Assembly (NCBI RefSeq): GCF_016909175.1
Contig: NZ_JAFBFI010000015.1
Location: 1-64,000, forward strand
Length of the DNA: 64,000 nt
Direction of reading: 5' to 3'
Source: Peribacillus deserti
GTDB taxonomy: Bacteria; Bacillota; Bacilli; Bacillales; DSM-1321
Shown piece by piece: positions 35,074-44,359 of the stretch. Position numbers and translations under genes: made by a program. The notes beneath the pieces are model-generated. The model had not been told where the DNA came from. It made no database searches and saw only the letters and a program-made list of their open reading frames with translations. The first letter of the stretch is position 1, and the number at the start of each line of letters is the position of its first letter.

Positions 35074-36156
35074 TCATGCGAGAAAGCGCTGAAAGTACCA
35101 AACTATTCCCATCCCGAATATCCCTGCGGTTACGGCTCCACGGACTAAAGTAGACCAGTTGAACCGGCCCATATAATAAAGCAAAGGAAACATAAGAAGG
35201 ATAATTAACGCTTGGCCCCCTTCTACGCCGATATTGAATGAAAAGATGGACAAAAGAGATCGCCATGTTACATTGGCAGACAGCTGCAAGGCGCCGGCAA
35301 AGCCCACTCCGTGAATCAACCCGAATCCAAAGACAACCGCGAGCCTATATTTAGATGAAAATCCAAAATAGTTTTCTACTGCTACAAATGCAATGCTTAA
35401 TGCAATAAGCGGTTCGACAATCTCGCCAGGAAAATGAACTAGCTTCAATGCTGTCAGGCCAAGAGTTATACTGTGAGCTATAGTGAAAACAGAAATAACC
35501 TTTATTACATCGGAAATACGGCGGGTTCCCAATACTAAAGCGATGACAAACAGAATGTGGTCATAACCAATCATGATATGGTGGAAACCAAGTTCAACAA
35601 ACCGGATTATTTGGCCATAAATAGTTTCCTTTCCGATGTTAAGTTCCTGATCCCCTGCATTGAAAATAAATTGGCCTTGCTTGTTGTTTATGTCATAAGA
35701 AACGATATTTCGATGCAAGGGGTCATTGTCATCAAAAAAAATACTATATTGTATTTGCAATGATGATTTAAGGGCTGATTCTGGGAATTCCATCGTGATT
35801 TTTGCATAATCTCGGCTAACTTTCCGTACGATGTCTGTCTCAATTATTTTCCCTTCGGTTTTTGCTCCGTTTGTGAACACCCCGAGATGGGAGGAAAGAT
35901 AAGCTTCTAAGTTACGAATGTTCTTTTCTAGCGACATTTCCAACTCAGCCTCAGAAGCGCCTGGTTTGACCCCAAAATCAATCAGCCTCCCCAGTTCAAA
36001 ATAATCAATCTGCAGCTCGACTAGCAGCTTGTCCTTAACACTCTTTATTTTGGAGTACCCTTCACTATTATCCGTGTGGGCTGATACGTTACTTGTAGAA
36101 AGCATTAACGTAATAAAATATAAGAATGCTACAGACCAAATTAAAACTTTTTTCAT
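35074..36156 (-). CDS. HupE/UreJ-family membrane protein
   Basis: 360 residues: signal peptide (FLYFITLMLSTSNVSAH), an extracellular domain of about 150 residues, then six to seven helices of the HupE/UreJ_2 family with GYDHILFVIALVL, AHSITLGL, FGLIHGVGFAGAL and FNIGVEGGQ. Homologues are linked to metal (Ni/Co) uptake, but members with a long external domain often sit next to secreted phosphatases. Here it is directly upstream of a metallophosphoesterase, so metal supply to that enzyme is a reasonable but unproved guess. Confidence 0.82.
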   Translation of the reverse strand: MKKVLIWSVAFLYFITLMLSTSNVSAHTDNSEGYSKIKSVKDKLLVELQIDYFELGRLIDFGVKPGASEAELEMSLEKNIRNLEAYLSSHLGVFTNGAKTEGKIIETDIVRKVSRDYAKITMEFPESALKSSLQIQYSIFFDDNDPLHRNIVSYDINNKQGQFIFNAGDQELNIGKETIYGQIIRFVELGFHHIMIGYDHILFVIALVLGTRRISDVIKVISVFTIAHSITLGLTALKLVHFPGEIVEPLIALSIAFVAVENYFGFSSKYRLAVVFGFGLIHGVGFAGALQLSANVTWRSLLSIFSFNIGVEGGQALIILLMFPLLYYMGRFNWSTLVRGAVTAGIFGMGIVWYFQRFLA

Positions 36157-36407
36157 ATTTTTTTAACCCCTTTAAGCAAGGATTTAAATTTAATCTCTGT
36201 AAAAAAAATCCTTTATTTTTCTTACTTATTTAAATATAGATATTTGAGATTAATAAAATTTTAAGTACTGATAGATTTTTTATTAAAAGATAGTAAAAAA
36301 AAATGTTTAATTAATCCTATAAAACTTAACATTAGTTTTTATAATTGTAGTAATAGAGAACTAGTATAGAGTTTTTGCACGGAAAGCCATTAGGGTCTGA
36401 AAAATAG

Positions 36408-36445
36408 AAAAAAGCTTGCAGAAAAGGATTTCTGCAAGCTTTTTT
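36408..36445. terminator. bidirectional terminator hairpin
   Basis: AAAAAGCTTGCAGAAA and TTTCTGCAAGCTTTTT arms with a 4-nt loop. It follows the phosphodiester glycosidase gene on the minus strand. Between it and 36157 there is only AT-rich promoter-like DNA for the HupE gene; Pho boxes are not clearly resolved. Confidence 0.88.
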
Positions 36446-36464
36446 ACTAACCATGCACCTCAAT

Positions 36465-36590
36465 TTAGTGCTTACTGCCTATGTTTTTTCTCGGTGGCGG
36501 GCTCTTATATTCGGCGAGTTGTTTATCAATCTCATCATATCTGGCTTTGCTAATCTTAAATCTTTTATCTAGGTAAAAGGAGAATAGCAT
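36465..36590 (-). pseudogene. possible transporter C-terminal remnant
   Basis: 41 codons beginning inside the end of the upstream gene: LFSFYLDKRFKISKARYDEI then DKQLAEYKSPPPRKN. The hydrophobic start followed by a charged helix resembles the cytoplasmic tail of a sugar/organophosphate symporter. No ribosome site. Possibly all that is left of a transporter gene. Confidence 0.3.
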
Positions 36591-38193
36591 CAGCAAGCTC
36601 ACGTTCTCCGGTCAAATCCGAGGGCCTTGTTACTAATTCCCGGCCAGTTGTCATTCCGGTTGAACCACCGCCGTCCAGATTCATGGCATTTGCTGCACCA
36701 AGTGACTTCATGATGGCTGCACTCTCTTCAAAGTTAGCACCCACACTAAACCCAGGAGCACGCCCGTTGACTGTCACAAAAATCAAATTGCCATTTTCTT
36801 TAATTCCCATCAGAGTTCTTGGGTTTCGCCGTTCACCGAAACGATAATAAAACTCCGGATTTTCCTCCCAATGAAAGCCCTCTTCCACGGCATTTACCGA
36901 TATCTTGCCGTCTTTGACCAATCGAGGTCCTCCGTTGATCAGGTTGGATGTTTTCTTTAACAAAAGAGGCTTTCCATCCGCTGTAAGCTTACTGGAAACA
37001 GCAAGCTTCTTACCCAGCCTGGCATGATCAAGAATCCACTGGGCGGCCTCATTGGTACCTGCGAGCACCATACCATCCACAGGTATAGTTCCTCCCCGGA
37101 CAGTCCTAACCTGGGTAACCTTACCGGATTTGTTTAAGACTGCTTCCACTCCTTCACCAGATTCCGTTTTGTTACCAAATTCCGGAGTGAACGCAATAAG
37201 CTCGCTTGAATCTCTGCAAGTATAGTCATGTTTTGGTTCTTCCGTTGGACTATCCCCGCCGGTTCCACCGCAGCCCCGGATTAAGCCGGGCTTTCGATTG
37301 AAACCATCAACTTCTCGGATTGAACCATCAAACGAAACTGCCTGATGATTTGACGAGACAGATGCAATGTCTGCTTTACTTCCATCAGAAGAAAAGATAA
37401 AACTGGAACGCCCATTTACCGCCTCACTCAGCAGCCTTCCCCCTATGACAGAGATGCCTGCTAAGTCTCCTGGTGTTCCGTCATTGTCTCCAACTACAAA
37501 GTAACCTCCGTTTATCCCAGCAATTGCATGATTGCGGGACGCGATGGAAGTCAGTTTCTCTTTGCCTGGAATCACATCACTTCCTAATTCCGGAACCATA
37601 CTTCCCTTATAATTTTTCGGGTTCACTTCCAGAACATTCACAACCCATGGACCAGAAGTCATTTGGCCATCTTCACCGCTAAAAACCACTCTAAGTCCTG
37701 TATATCCCTGGGAAGTCAATTTCTGCTGTAAATCTTTTGCTTCTTGTTCAGTCATAAATTTTCCGACTCTTACAAGAAATCCGAGTTCCCCTTTTTCTTT
37801 GTCATCTGCAGCACGTTTTGATATCCGGTCAACAAAAGGATGATAACCTACATTTGACAATTGTATTGAAAGAGAATTTGCCTCATCCTCTGTTTCTACA
37901 AAATCGACATCTACCGTAAAAAAGTCATTTTGAGAAGGTTCACCTCGAACAATTTTTGTATAAGTTACGCCTTTAGCCAGCGTGCTTGTATGCCTGGTTT
38001 CATTTAAATAAGAATATCCAAGCGGTAAAGGCCTATGATCGATCTCTTTTAGTTTATGCTGCGCAGCTTCAGCCTTATTTTCAGTAACATGTATAGAGGT
38101 CAGCCCTGATACTGCCAAACTAAAAGCTGTTATTACTGGTAATAGTACTTTATGTACGGATTGCTTCAAATCCTTTTCCTCCCGTTCATTCAT
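36565..38193 (-). CDS. exported SPOR/phosphodiester glycosidase (NAGPA-type) protein
   Basis: About 542 residues: export signal (LLPVITAFSLAVSGLTSIHV), two SPOR-like repeats at about 90-190 (NDFFTVDVDFVETEDEANSL; LGFLVRVGKFMTEQEAKDLQ), then the phosphodiester glycosidase domain of the NAGPA family with AIAGINGGYFV, NPRTLMGI and the hallmark AMNLDGGGSTGM. Family members cleave sugar-1-phosphodiesters; in Bacillus wall teichoic acid or similar polymers are plausible substrates. ATG 38193 is chosen; a GTG at 38226 in frame is possible, and neither has a strong ribosome site. It lies inside the phosphate block, so Pho control is likely. Confidence 0.85.
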   Translation of the reverse strand: MNEREEKDLKQSVHKVLLPVITAFSLAVSGLTSIHVTENKAEAAQHKLKEIDHRPLPLGYSYLNETRHTSTLAKGVTYTKIVRGEPSQNDFFTVDVDFVETEDEANSLSIQLSNVGYHPFVDRISKRAADDKEKGELGFLVRVGKFMTEQEAKDLQQKLTSQGYTGLRVVFSGEDGQMTSGPWVVNVLEVNPKNYKGSMVPELGSDVIPGKEKLTSIASRNHAIAGINGGYFVVGDNDGTPGDLAGISVIGGRLLSEAVNGRSSFIFSSDGSKADIASVSSNHQAVSFDGSIREVDGFNRKPGLIRGCGGTGGDSPTEEPKHDYTCRDSSELIAFTPEFGNKTESGEGVEAVLNKSGKVTQVRTVRGGTIPVDGMVLAGTNEAAQWILDHARLGKKLAVSSKLTADGKPLLLKKTSNLINGGPRLVKDGKISVNAVEEGFHWEENPEFYYRFGERRNPRTLMGIKENGNLIFVTVNGRAPGFSVGANFEESAAIMKSLGAANAMNLDGGGSTGMTTGRELVTRPSDLTGERELADAILLLPR

Positions 38194-38354
38194 AATTGAC
38201 TTGCTGCCTGTATTGGTAAAAAGCACTTTATAATAAATTATAGGGCAAGAATATTAAGGTTAAGTAAATGAACGGTTTCAAAATTATTTAAAATTAGTAA
38301 ATGTACTAAAAGATGGGTTATTTAATTTTCCCCTGCTAAGTTAGTCCCTATAAA

Positions 38355-38400
38355 AAACACCTCCATGAATCATCAACTATGATTCTGTTCTGGAGGTCCT
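38355..38400 (-). terminator. long hairpin between phosphatase and glycosidase genes
   Basis: Nested arms ACCTCC/GGAGGT and GAATCAT/ATGATTC; minus-strand tail TTTTTTATAG. Confidence 0.75.
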
Positions 38401-38677
38401 TTTCCTTATCACACATAAATTGCGCTGTCCGTCATGATCTAAGTTGTTGTTACTTGAATGTTTTTTACATTCCCTCTTAGATTAGGGGAAGTGCTCTATT
38501 TCCAGCCTTAACTTTGTGAAAATATTTCCTCTCATATTCAATTTATAAGAGCTTCAGGATTTCCCGCACTTTGATGCAGCATGATCAGTTACTGTGTTTA
38601 TATTGGGAACAGCTGGTCCATGAAATTTGGCATTTGAGTAATGAAAAACAAGTCGTTAGGTTCCCTGTCTTGAAAAG

Positions 38678-38707
38678 AACCGCAACACATAATATAGCAT
38701 TGCGGTT
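38678..38707 (-). terminator. terminator of the PhoX-like gene
   Basis: AACCGCAA/TTGCGGTT arms; minus-strand tail CTTTTC. Between 38401 and 38677 there is no complete gene; a short minus-strand stretch (FHGPAVPNINTVTDHAASK at about 38570-38635) looks like a fragment of unknown origin. Confidence 0.75.
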
Positions 38708-38746
38708 TTGCTCTTCTAATAAAAGATCAAACGACATCGAAGGAAT

Positions 38747-40327
38747 TTATTGTCTTGTAATAGCTACTACGGATGGTCTTGGTATATCGCCAAAAGGCCA
38801 CCGGCTGGTCGGATTATTAACATCCTCACTCTCTTCTCCTGGATGCTGAACGGACATGAAAAGTGTCTCTCCGTCAGGAGCCAGCCATGTCCCGGTTAAT
38901 TCCGCCTGAACGGGTGCTGAAGCAAATTGCATGGCTTTTCCACGATTAGATCCTTCTGTTGGAATCATATATAAGCCGTTGTTCCCGAAAAATTTATAAG
39001 CTCCTTGATTGGTCTTATCAGAAGAGATATCAGTACAAACCCATAAATTCCCTGTTTGGTCAAACATCAAATTATCGGGACAGGCAAAACCACTTTGCGG
39101 ACCTCCAGATATAAAAATTTCATATCCAAATGAGGTACTTTCATGGTCATTGTTTTCCTCCACAAGGCGGTATATTTGTCCGTAATAGTTTCCATGCTTT
39201 GTATTATTTGTGAAAGCAATAAATACCGATCCGTCCCGGGGATGAATTTCAACATCCTCTGGCCGGTCTAGAGGGGTTCCGCCTGCTAGTTTTGCCGCAT
39301 CACGCGTGTTGACCAGCACCTCCCCCTGGGTTTTGTACTTATCTCTTAATTTAGGAGTTTTATTAAGGTCAAGAGCAACCCACTTAGTTGCCCCCATATC
39401 TGCCACATATAGAGTGCCTTTTTCAAGAAGGCTGCTATTCTGTTTCCCTAGCTCCGGTCTATAAACGTCATCGCTTACAAATTTGTAAACACACTGGTCA
39501 TTGGCATCATCACCGCTATAAACAACAACCCTGCCCGTTTTACCAAGTGTCATCACCGCATTCTCGTGTGCGAACCGGCCTAGCATTGAATGTTTCTTAG
39601 GTGTCGATTTAGGATCAGAAGGGTCGATTTCAACCACCCATCCGTAATGAGCAGGGTTCAATGCGGACACTCCCGGAGTTTCTGACCAGTCCTCTACTAT
39701 TCCTTCATAATTCTCTTCTCCTGAAAATGCCGTATTCCAAAGTGTTTTTCCACCTGAACAGTTAGCAAATGTACCTATAACCTGTGTAACACCGCCCACT
39801 GCTGCATCGCCTTTTGCTGGACCAGTTAGATTGATCGGTGTATTTGCCGTAATTCTTCTATTATATGGAGAGCCTTTTACAATCGTCCATTTTCCATCTG
39901 TCCCTTTTCGGATATGTATGACGGATCCGCCAAGGTTATATTTTTCCACAGCAATTTGCTCCGGTGTCCTTTTAGGTCCTCCAGGTTCTTCCTTATATCC
40001 AGTTACGAAGATACTCATATTTCCGATGTACTCATGGTTGACCCACAGGAGTCCCTCATTGGGGTTGCTTCCAAAATAACAGGTAAAGTCATTATTAAAT
40101 CCAAATTTTTCACCATTGCCTAAATCCTGTCCCCAAGTCGCCACAATGTCATACTTGTATCCTCTTGGAAGAATAAGCTGATCCTGAGTTGAATGTCTGA
40201 TTGGACGAAACTGTGAGAACCTGGTCCCGTAAGGCTCCCTGAAATTAAATTCCAGCGGAACGGAGGGATATTGTGGATTCCTATTTCCTGCATGTTGTTG
40301 AGAGTAAGTATCATTATAATTTGTCAA
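38747..40327 (-). CDS. PhoX-family (DUF839) alkaline phosphatase-like protein
   Basis: 526 residues matching PhoX through GLLWVNHEY, AFSGEENYEGIVEDW, MLGRFAHENAV, VVYSGDDANDQCVYKF, LDRPEDVEIHP and FACPDNLMFDQTGNLWV. PhoX is a calcium/iron-dependent six-bladed propeller phosphatase with broad phosphomonoester activity. Most PhoX proteins have a Tat signal; this one begins MTNYNDTYSQQHAGNRNP with no visible signal, so its location is uncertain. The start is TTG 40327 with AGAGGTG upstream. Monocistronic, ending at the 38678 hairpin. Confidence 0.88.
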   Translation of the reverse strand: MTNYNDTYSQQHAGNRNPQYPSVPLEFNFREPYGTRFSQFRPIRHSTQDQLILPRGYKYDIVATWGQDLGNGEKFGFNNDFTCYFGSNPNEGLLWVNHEYIGNMSIFVTGYKEEPGGPKRTPEQIAVEKYNLGGSVIHIRKGTDGKWTIVKGSPYNRRITANTPINLTGPAKGDAAVGGVTQVIGTFANCSGGKTLWNTAFSGEENYEGIVEDWSETPGVSALNPAHYGWVVEIDPSDPKSTPKKHSMLGRFAHENAVMTLGKTGRVVVYSGDDANDQCVYKFVSDDVYRPELGKQNSSLLEKGTLYVADMGATKWVALDLNKTPKLRDKYKTQGEVLVNTRDAAKLAGGTPLDRPEDVEIHPRDGSVFIAFTNNTKHGNYYGQIYRLVEENNDHESTSFGYEIFISGGPQSGFACPDNLMFDQTGNLWVCTDISSDKTNQGAYKFFGNNGLYMIPTEGSNRGKAMQFASAPVQAELTGTWLAPDGETLFMSVQHPGEESEDVNNPTSRWPFGDIPRPSVVAITRQ

Positions 40328-40713
40328 ATCAAAACACCTCTTTCCATGTGCAAGTTAAACAATAATCCATTTCATGTATATGCAAACGAAAAAGGAGTTA
40401 ATCTTCATTCATTAGCTTACATCCAAATATTCATATGAAGTAATATGAAAGCAATTCATCGTCTACTAGCCATATGTCTGCTTATTTAAACAGAAAAAAA
40501 AGCTGATCTGCTGCTTTGGCCACCATATTGCATTAAATTCCTTTTGTTTCATTAAACAAAAAAGAACCGCCATTGACGATTCCTTTGTACTACCCACTTG
40601 TAAGTACACCTTGAAAACATTTCCCTTTAATACGAAAAAGGCTGTCTTATAAATGAATTTTCTTTTTTAGTACATCTTCAAATTCATGCAATAATCACCC
40701 TAAAGCCTTTTTC

Positions 40714-40809
40714 TTAAGAGCGATAAACACTTTCACGAGTCTCAGCATCCATTTTTTTCAGGATCATATTGGTATATTGGTCTAAATCTAACTGAACACA
40801 TATATCTTA
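40714..40809 (-). pseudogene. short C-terminal fragment, unrecognised
   Basis: The minus strand reads LDLDQYTNMILKKMDAETRE then SVYRS and a stop at 40714. No start codon in frame. A second short piece downstream reads HEFEDVLKKKIHL. Possibly parts of small helical proteins. The rest of 40328-40872 shows nothing I can support. Confidence 0.3.
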
Positions 40810-40872
40810 TAGGAAGGATAAAATGTGAGCATTTTTTAATATCCCATACTATATGAAATAGGTGAAACCTCT

Positions 40873-41091
40873 ATGTTTGTAGTTAATTTTTATGAAAACA
40901 AAAATCTTTTATTAAGTCAGCTGCTTAATCGTCTTCCAGCCGTTGGTGAAGATTTAAAAATCAAAGGCCGTAAAGGAAAAGTCTCAAGTGTAAATTCTAT
41001 TGATGAAAAAAAATTTCACGTGCAGGTTACCTTAGAAAACGTTAATAAGAATAAGCTTGTCAGCGGTCAGTCAAATAAAAAGAAAAGGTAA
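40873..41091 (+). CDS. conserved-looking 72-residue protein
   Basis: Reads VVNFYENKNLLLSQLLNRLP, then AVGEDLKIKGRKGKVSSVNS, a compact beta-rich core with a basic C-terminus (SNKKKR). A small single-domain soluble protein of unknown function; I do not recognise a named family. AGGTGAAACC lies close to ATG, and a 14-bp hairpin follows. Codon use looks like the core genes. Confidence 0.65.
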   Translation: MFVVNFYENKNLLLSQLLNRLPAVGEDLKIKGRKGKVSSVNSIDEKKFHVQVTLENVNKNKLVSGQSNKKKR

Positions 41092-41148
41092 AGAATATAT
41101 ATATGTTTTCTACGGGATTAGTAGAGTTCAAGAGATTCATAACCTTCT

Positions 41149-41184
41149 CATGTCTAAAAGAGCCAATATTCTCTTTTAGACATG
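41149..41184. terminator. hairpin between convergent genes
   Basis: Perfect 14-bp arms CATGTCTAAAAGAG/CTCTTTTAGACATG between two convergent genes. Confidence 0.8.
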
Positions 41185-41195
41185 TAGTTATTTTA

Positions 41196-41645
41196 CTAGT
41201 GAATTAATGAGGCTCTCAAAGTATTAGCTCCATTTTCTAAATAACCCTTTAAACAAGTTAGCATATATACCCAGCCTTCTTTTTGTCCTAGCATTTTGTT
41301 TACTATTTCGGGGTCATCTTCTTTCAAACCTGATTCGTTTACTTCAATAATAGCAGCCGTTTTATCCAGCTCTTTTAATGTAATTGTTACAACCGTTTCT
41401 TGACTGCTTCCTCCCCAGGAGAAAACGATTTTCTTATTTTCCACGACTTCTAGTACTTTGATAATCCCTTCTGCATCGTATTCATCATATCTCCAAGTAA
41501 TCGTCTTGCCTTGTTCCACTCTTCCAGTTCCCGATGAAAACCAATAATTAGACATTTTTTCAGGGTCTACTATGGCTTCAAACACCTCATTAGCTGGCTT
41601 CATTATTTTTAATTTCGTAGTTATTCCTGTATCCATACTATCCAC
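41196..41645 (-). CDS. SRPBCC/AHSA1-type START-domain protein
   Basis: 149 residues with the AHSA1-like pattern: IMKPANEVFEAIVDPEKMSN, YWFSSGTGRVEQGKTITWRY and a C-terminal long helix ending EGWVYMLTCLKGYLENG. This fold binds hydrophobic ligands; bacterial members are of unknown ligand, some acting as Hsp90-activator-like or toxin-resistance proteins. Single gene, convergent with the 72-residue gene. Confidence 0.82.
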   Translation of the reverse strand: MDSMDTGITTKLKIMKPANEVFEAIVDPEKMSNYWFSSGTGRVEQGKTITWRYDEYDAEGIIKVLEVVENKKIVFSWGGSSQETVVTITLKELDKTAAIIEVNESGLKEDDPEIVNKMLGQKEGWVYMLTCLKGYLENGANTLRASLIH

Positions 41646-41782
41646 TCTCTTTCGATATATGTAATCATACTTCTATTTTAACGCTGCTTTTAAAAATATC
41701 TTAAAAATGGTTATTGGCTGCAAGCTAACTGCCCATGGAGCCTGCCAAAACTTCTGCCGCTGCAGCCGTTATGCTTATCAAA

Positions 41783-42556
41783 TTATTGATTCTTTAATGG
41801 AAGCCAGGCTAATACATCTTGTATCGTTTTATCCCAATAGCCCCACTCATGATCACCTGGCCCAAAATCCGCAGTTAAATTGTAATTCGTCTTATCACAC
41901 AACTCTTTGAAGCGAATGTTGTCTTCATATAAAAAGTCCTCTGTTCCACAGCACTGATATAATAAGGGCTTTAATTCATTCTCATGTGTTTTTTCTATAA
42001 GGGAAAATAAGTCATGTTCGGTTCCAGCGATATCCTCATCTCCAAAAATTAAACGGAAAACTTCTTCTCTGCCTGATTTATTGACGTGGCTGACGATATC
42101 GGTTACTCCTGATAAGCTTGCAGCCGCACAGATTTGTTCAGGACGGTTTAAAGCCCATTTCAATGCTCCATATCCCCCCATGGAAAGTCCCGCCACAAAA
42201 TTGTCCTCTCTTTCATGAGATAATGGGAAAAACGACCTTGCAATGGAGGGAAGTTCTTCAGTTAAGAAAGTCCAGTACTTATTGCCGTACTTCATATCTG
42301 TATAAAAACTATGATGGACCTGCGGCATAACAACCGCTAATCCAAGTGGTGCAGCATATCGCTCAATCGCTGTTCTTCGTGTCCAAATGGTGTCATCATC
42401 ACTAAAGCCATGGAGCAGATAAAGTGTCTGATGCTTTTCACCAGCCATTTTATTTTGCTTACCCACTTGTGTGGTGGTTTGCTGGGGGAGAATGACTGTC
42501 ATAGAAGTGCTTAAATGTAAAACCTCTGAATAAAAATCACAACGAAGTAATGCCAA
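41783..42556 (-). CDS. esterase-D/tributyrin-type alpha/beta hydrolase
   Basis: About 257 residues. YLLHGFSDDDTIW (oxyanion region), the nucleophile elbow GLSMGGYGALKWA, and GPGDHEWGYWD with the catalytic His. Resembles putative esterases of the S-formylglutathione hydrolase/XynC branch. No signal peptide. The TTG at 42556 fits the AAAAGGA site eight bases upstream better than ATG 42565. Single gene, substrate unknown. Confidence 0.85.
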   Translation of the reverse strand: MALLRCDFYSEVLHLSTSMTVILPQQTTTQVGKQNKMAGEKHQTLYLLHGFSDDDTIWTRRTAIERYAAPLGLAVVMPQVHHSFYTDMKYGNKYWTFLTEELPSIARSFFPLSHEREDNFVAGLSMGGYGALKWALNRPEQICAAASLSGVTDIVSHVNKSGREEVFRLIFGDEDIAGTEHDLFSLIEKTHENELKPLLYQCCGTEDFLYEDNIRFKELCDKTNYNLTADFGPGDHEWGYWDKTIQDVLAWLPLKNQ

Positions 42557-42729
42557 CGTGACCATCCTTTTCTATTTTTCTAAAATAGTGTCTGTTAATT
42601 CTGACCATAATTTAAGCATTAGGACTGATTCTGGTATAGGTATTATTCTATATGGGGTACCCTATTCCTCTATTTTTTCATTCTGTTCCTAATATACTAA
42701 ACAATTATTTGTTTTTAGCTTTCTAAGTT

Positions 42730-43113
42730 TTAAAGGGACGTTTTCTTTTTGGATATTCCTGTAATCACAAAACATGTAATCCACGCTGCTGCTGTCACAA
42801 TGATAGCGAAAAATAATCCGATAGCTTCCATAAAAGTATCTTCACCTGGGTAAGAAGGCTTTAGGTTCATTAACCAATAAAGAAAGAACAAGGCCAAAAG
42901 AATAAAAAAACTGCTCCCGACTGCTCCCATCTTCAAACGATTTCTAGTGGTTCCCTCCCATGTTTTAGTTACTATCATCCATAAAAAAACACTTAGAATG
43001 ACAGCAAGGAACATCACCAGGATATGAAGATAGGGGATCATGAAGAACATACAAATATATAGAACAAGACCTGTTGAAAAAAATAAAACTGCATTCATTG
43101 CGAACAAAAACAC
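42730..43113 (-). CDS. four-helix membrane protein, unknown function
   Basis: 127 residues with four clear hydrophobic helices (LFFSTGLVLYICMFFMIPYL, ILVMFLAVILSVFLWMIV, SFFILLALFFLYWLM, IGLFFAIIVTAAAWITCFVI) and a short Arg/Lys-rich loop. No motif recognised. It may be co-transcribed with the 31-residue membrane peptide that lies upstream at 43152. Confidence 0.65.
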   Translation of the reverse strand: MFLFAMNAVLFFSTGLVLYICMFFMIPYLHILVMFLAVILSVFLWMIVTKTWEGTTRNRLKMGAVGSSFFILLALFFLYWLMNLKPSYPGEDTFMEAIGLFFAIIVTAAAWITCFVITGISKKKTSL

Positions 43114-43151
43114 TCCTGAAAACCATTGATTTTGAAACCAATCTGCATTTC

Positions 43152-43247
43152 TTAAATAATGAACTGCTTAATATTGTCTATAAATTGACCCTTAAAGAGC
43201 ACTACAAGGATTACTCCAAGAAGTCCGATTAATAAAAGTATTGACAC
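43152..43247 (-). CDS. 31-residue single-pass membrane peptide
   Basis: GTG 43247 is preceded by GGAGGGTGAGCG. The product is one hydrophobic helix (SILLLIGLLGVILVVLFKG) plus a short polar tail ending IKQFII. Good start signals and 38 nt from the next gene in the same direction support it. Unknown function. Positions 43248-43660 hold no other gene that I can see. Confidence 0.5.
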   Translation of the reverse strand: MSILLLIGLLGVILVVLFKGQFIDNIKQFII

Positions 43248-43660
43248 CGCTCACCCTCCCCCAAAATTTTAGGCACTCATTTTTCTTTGAAAATTCCCTT
43301 TTCCCATATCCCTGATCCATCAAATTGCTTACCCCCACACAGTACTATTTTTTCTACTTCCTATTCAATATGACAGTCGATAATCCCTTCTTTACTGCTT
43401 GGCTTCTTGCTTCTTACCTTCGGGTTTATATATATTTCAATTAATTGGATAATCTATAGAAATAAAGGAAGAATGAAGAGGGTGTAAGAGTTAGATTGAA
43501 GTTTCTTTTATTAATTTCTTATAAAAATTTGGAAGCCTCCCAGTCGAATATGATTTAAGAATATTAAGATAAACAGCACTCTCCATTTACAATACATTCA
43601 TAAATCAATGTTAGTATAAAGGTCAAAAGAATACTTTTCTTATTATGGAGGGTAAAAAGA

Positions 43661-44086
43661 ATGCGGGAAATAAATAAACCCAGGTTTAAAGAACTCACTA
43701 TTGCAGGGATTCTTCAATTCGCCTTAAATACCGCCTTAATTTTGCTTGCCATTACTTTATGCGTTTTATTAGCAAAAGAAATCTTCTACTTCTTTCGGCT
43801 TGCATTCTTTAATCAAGAACTAAAAATTCACTATGAACTGCTTGAACGAATCTTAATTTTCTTTCTGTATTTTGAATTTATTGCAATGATTATTAAGTTT
43901 TTTAAAGAGGACTACCACTTTCCTATTCGCTATTTTCTTTATATCGGCATTACCGCGATGATACGCCTGATCATTGTTTATCATAAAAACCCGGTACATA
44001 CCCTTTTGTACACGTGCTCCATTTTAGTATTGATCATCAGTTTTTATATAATGAATTCGTCTACTGCAAGAAAAGGAAAATTGTAA
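43661..44086 (+). CDS. psiE: PsiE-family protein (phosphate-starvation-inducible)
   Basis: 141 residues, about four helices, the normal PsiE length. The family's conserved block is clear: FPIRYFLYIGITAMIRLIIV followed by a charged loop. PsiE is induced by phosphate starvation in enterobacteria; its function is unknown. It fits the phosphate theme of the preceding 17 kb, although three unrelated genes intervene. TATGGAGGG lies just upstream of ATG. Confidence 0.85.
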   Translation: MREINKPRFKELTIAGILQFALNTALILLAITLCVLLAKEIFYFFRLAFFNQELKIHYELLERILIFFLYFEFIAMIIKFFKEDYHFPIRYFLYIGITAMIRLIIVYHKNPVHTLLYTCSILVLIISFYIMNSSTARKGKL

Positions 44087-44110
44087 TATAAAAAAATATA
44101 CACCAACGTC

Positions 44111-44142
44111 AAAAAAGAGCTCCTTTCGGTTAGCTCTTTTTT
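44111..44142 (+). terminator. terminator of psiE
   Basis: AAAAAAGAGCT/AGCTCTTTTTT arms. Nothing else is seen in 44143-44359. Confidence 0.9.
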
Positions 44143-44359
44143 ATAGCTTCAATTTGGTATTAAAGCCCTCTTCGTACCTTTAACAATTAAAATCCCCTTT
44201 TATATTTGGGAACAGCATGATTATATCCCTTTTTTAATAACACACCCATTCACCATATAAAAATAAAGGTTGTCACTATTACTAATTCCTGATTCTTAAT
44301 TTTTCCTGAAGCCTGTTTCAGCAACAGTTTACCTCCCGTATTATTAAGCCCAATATACA

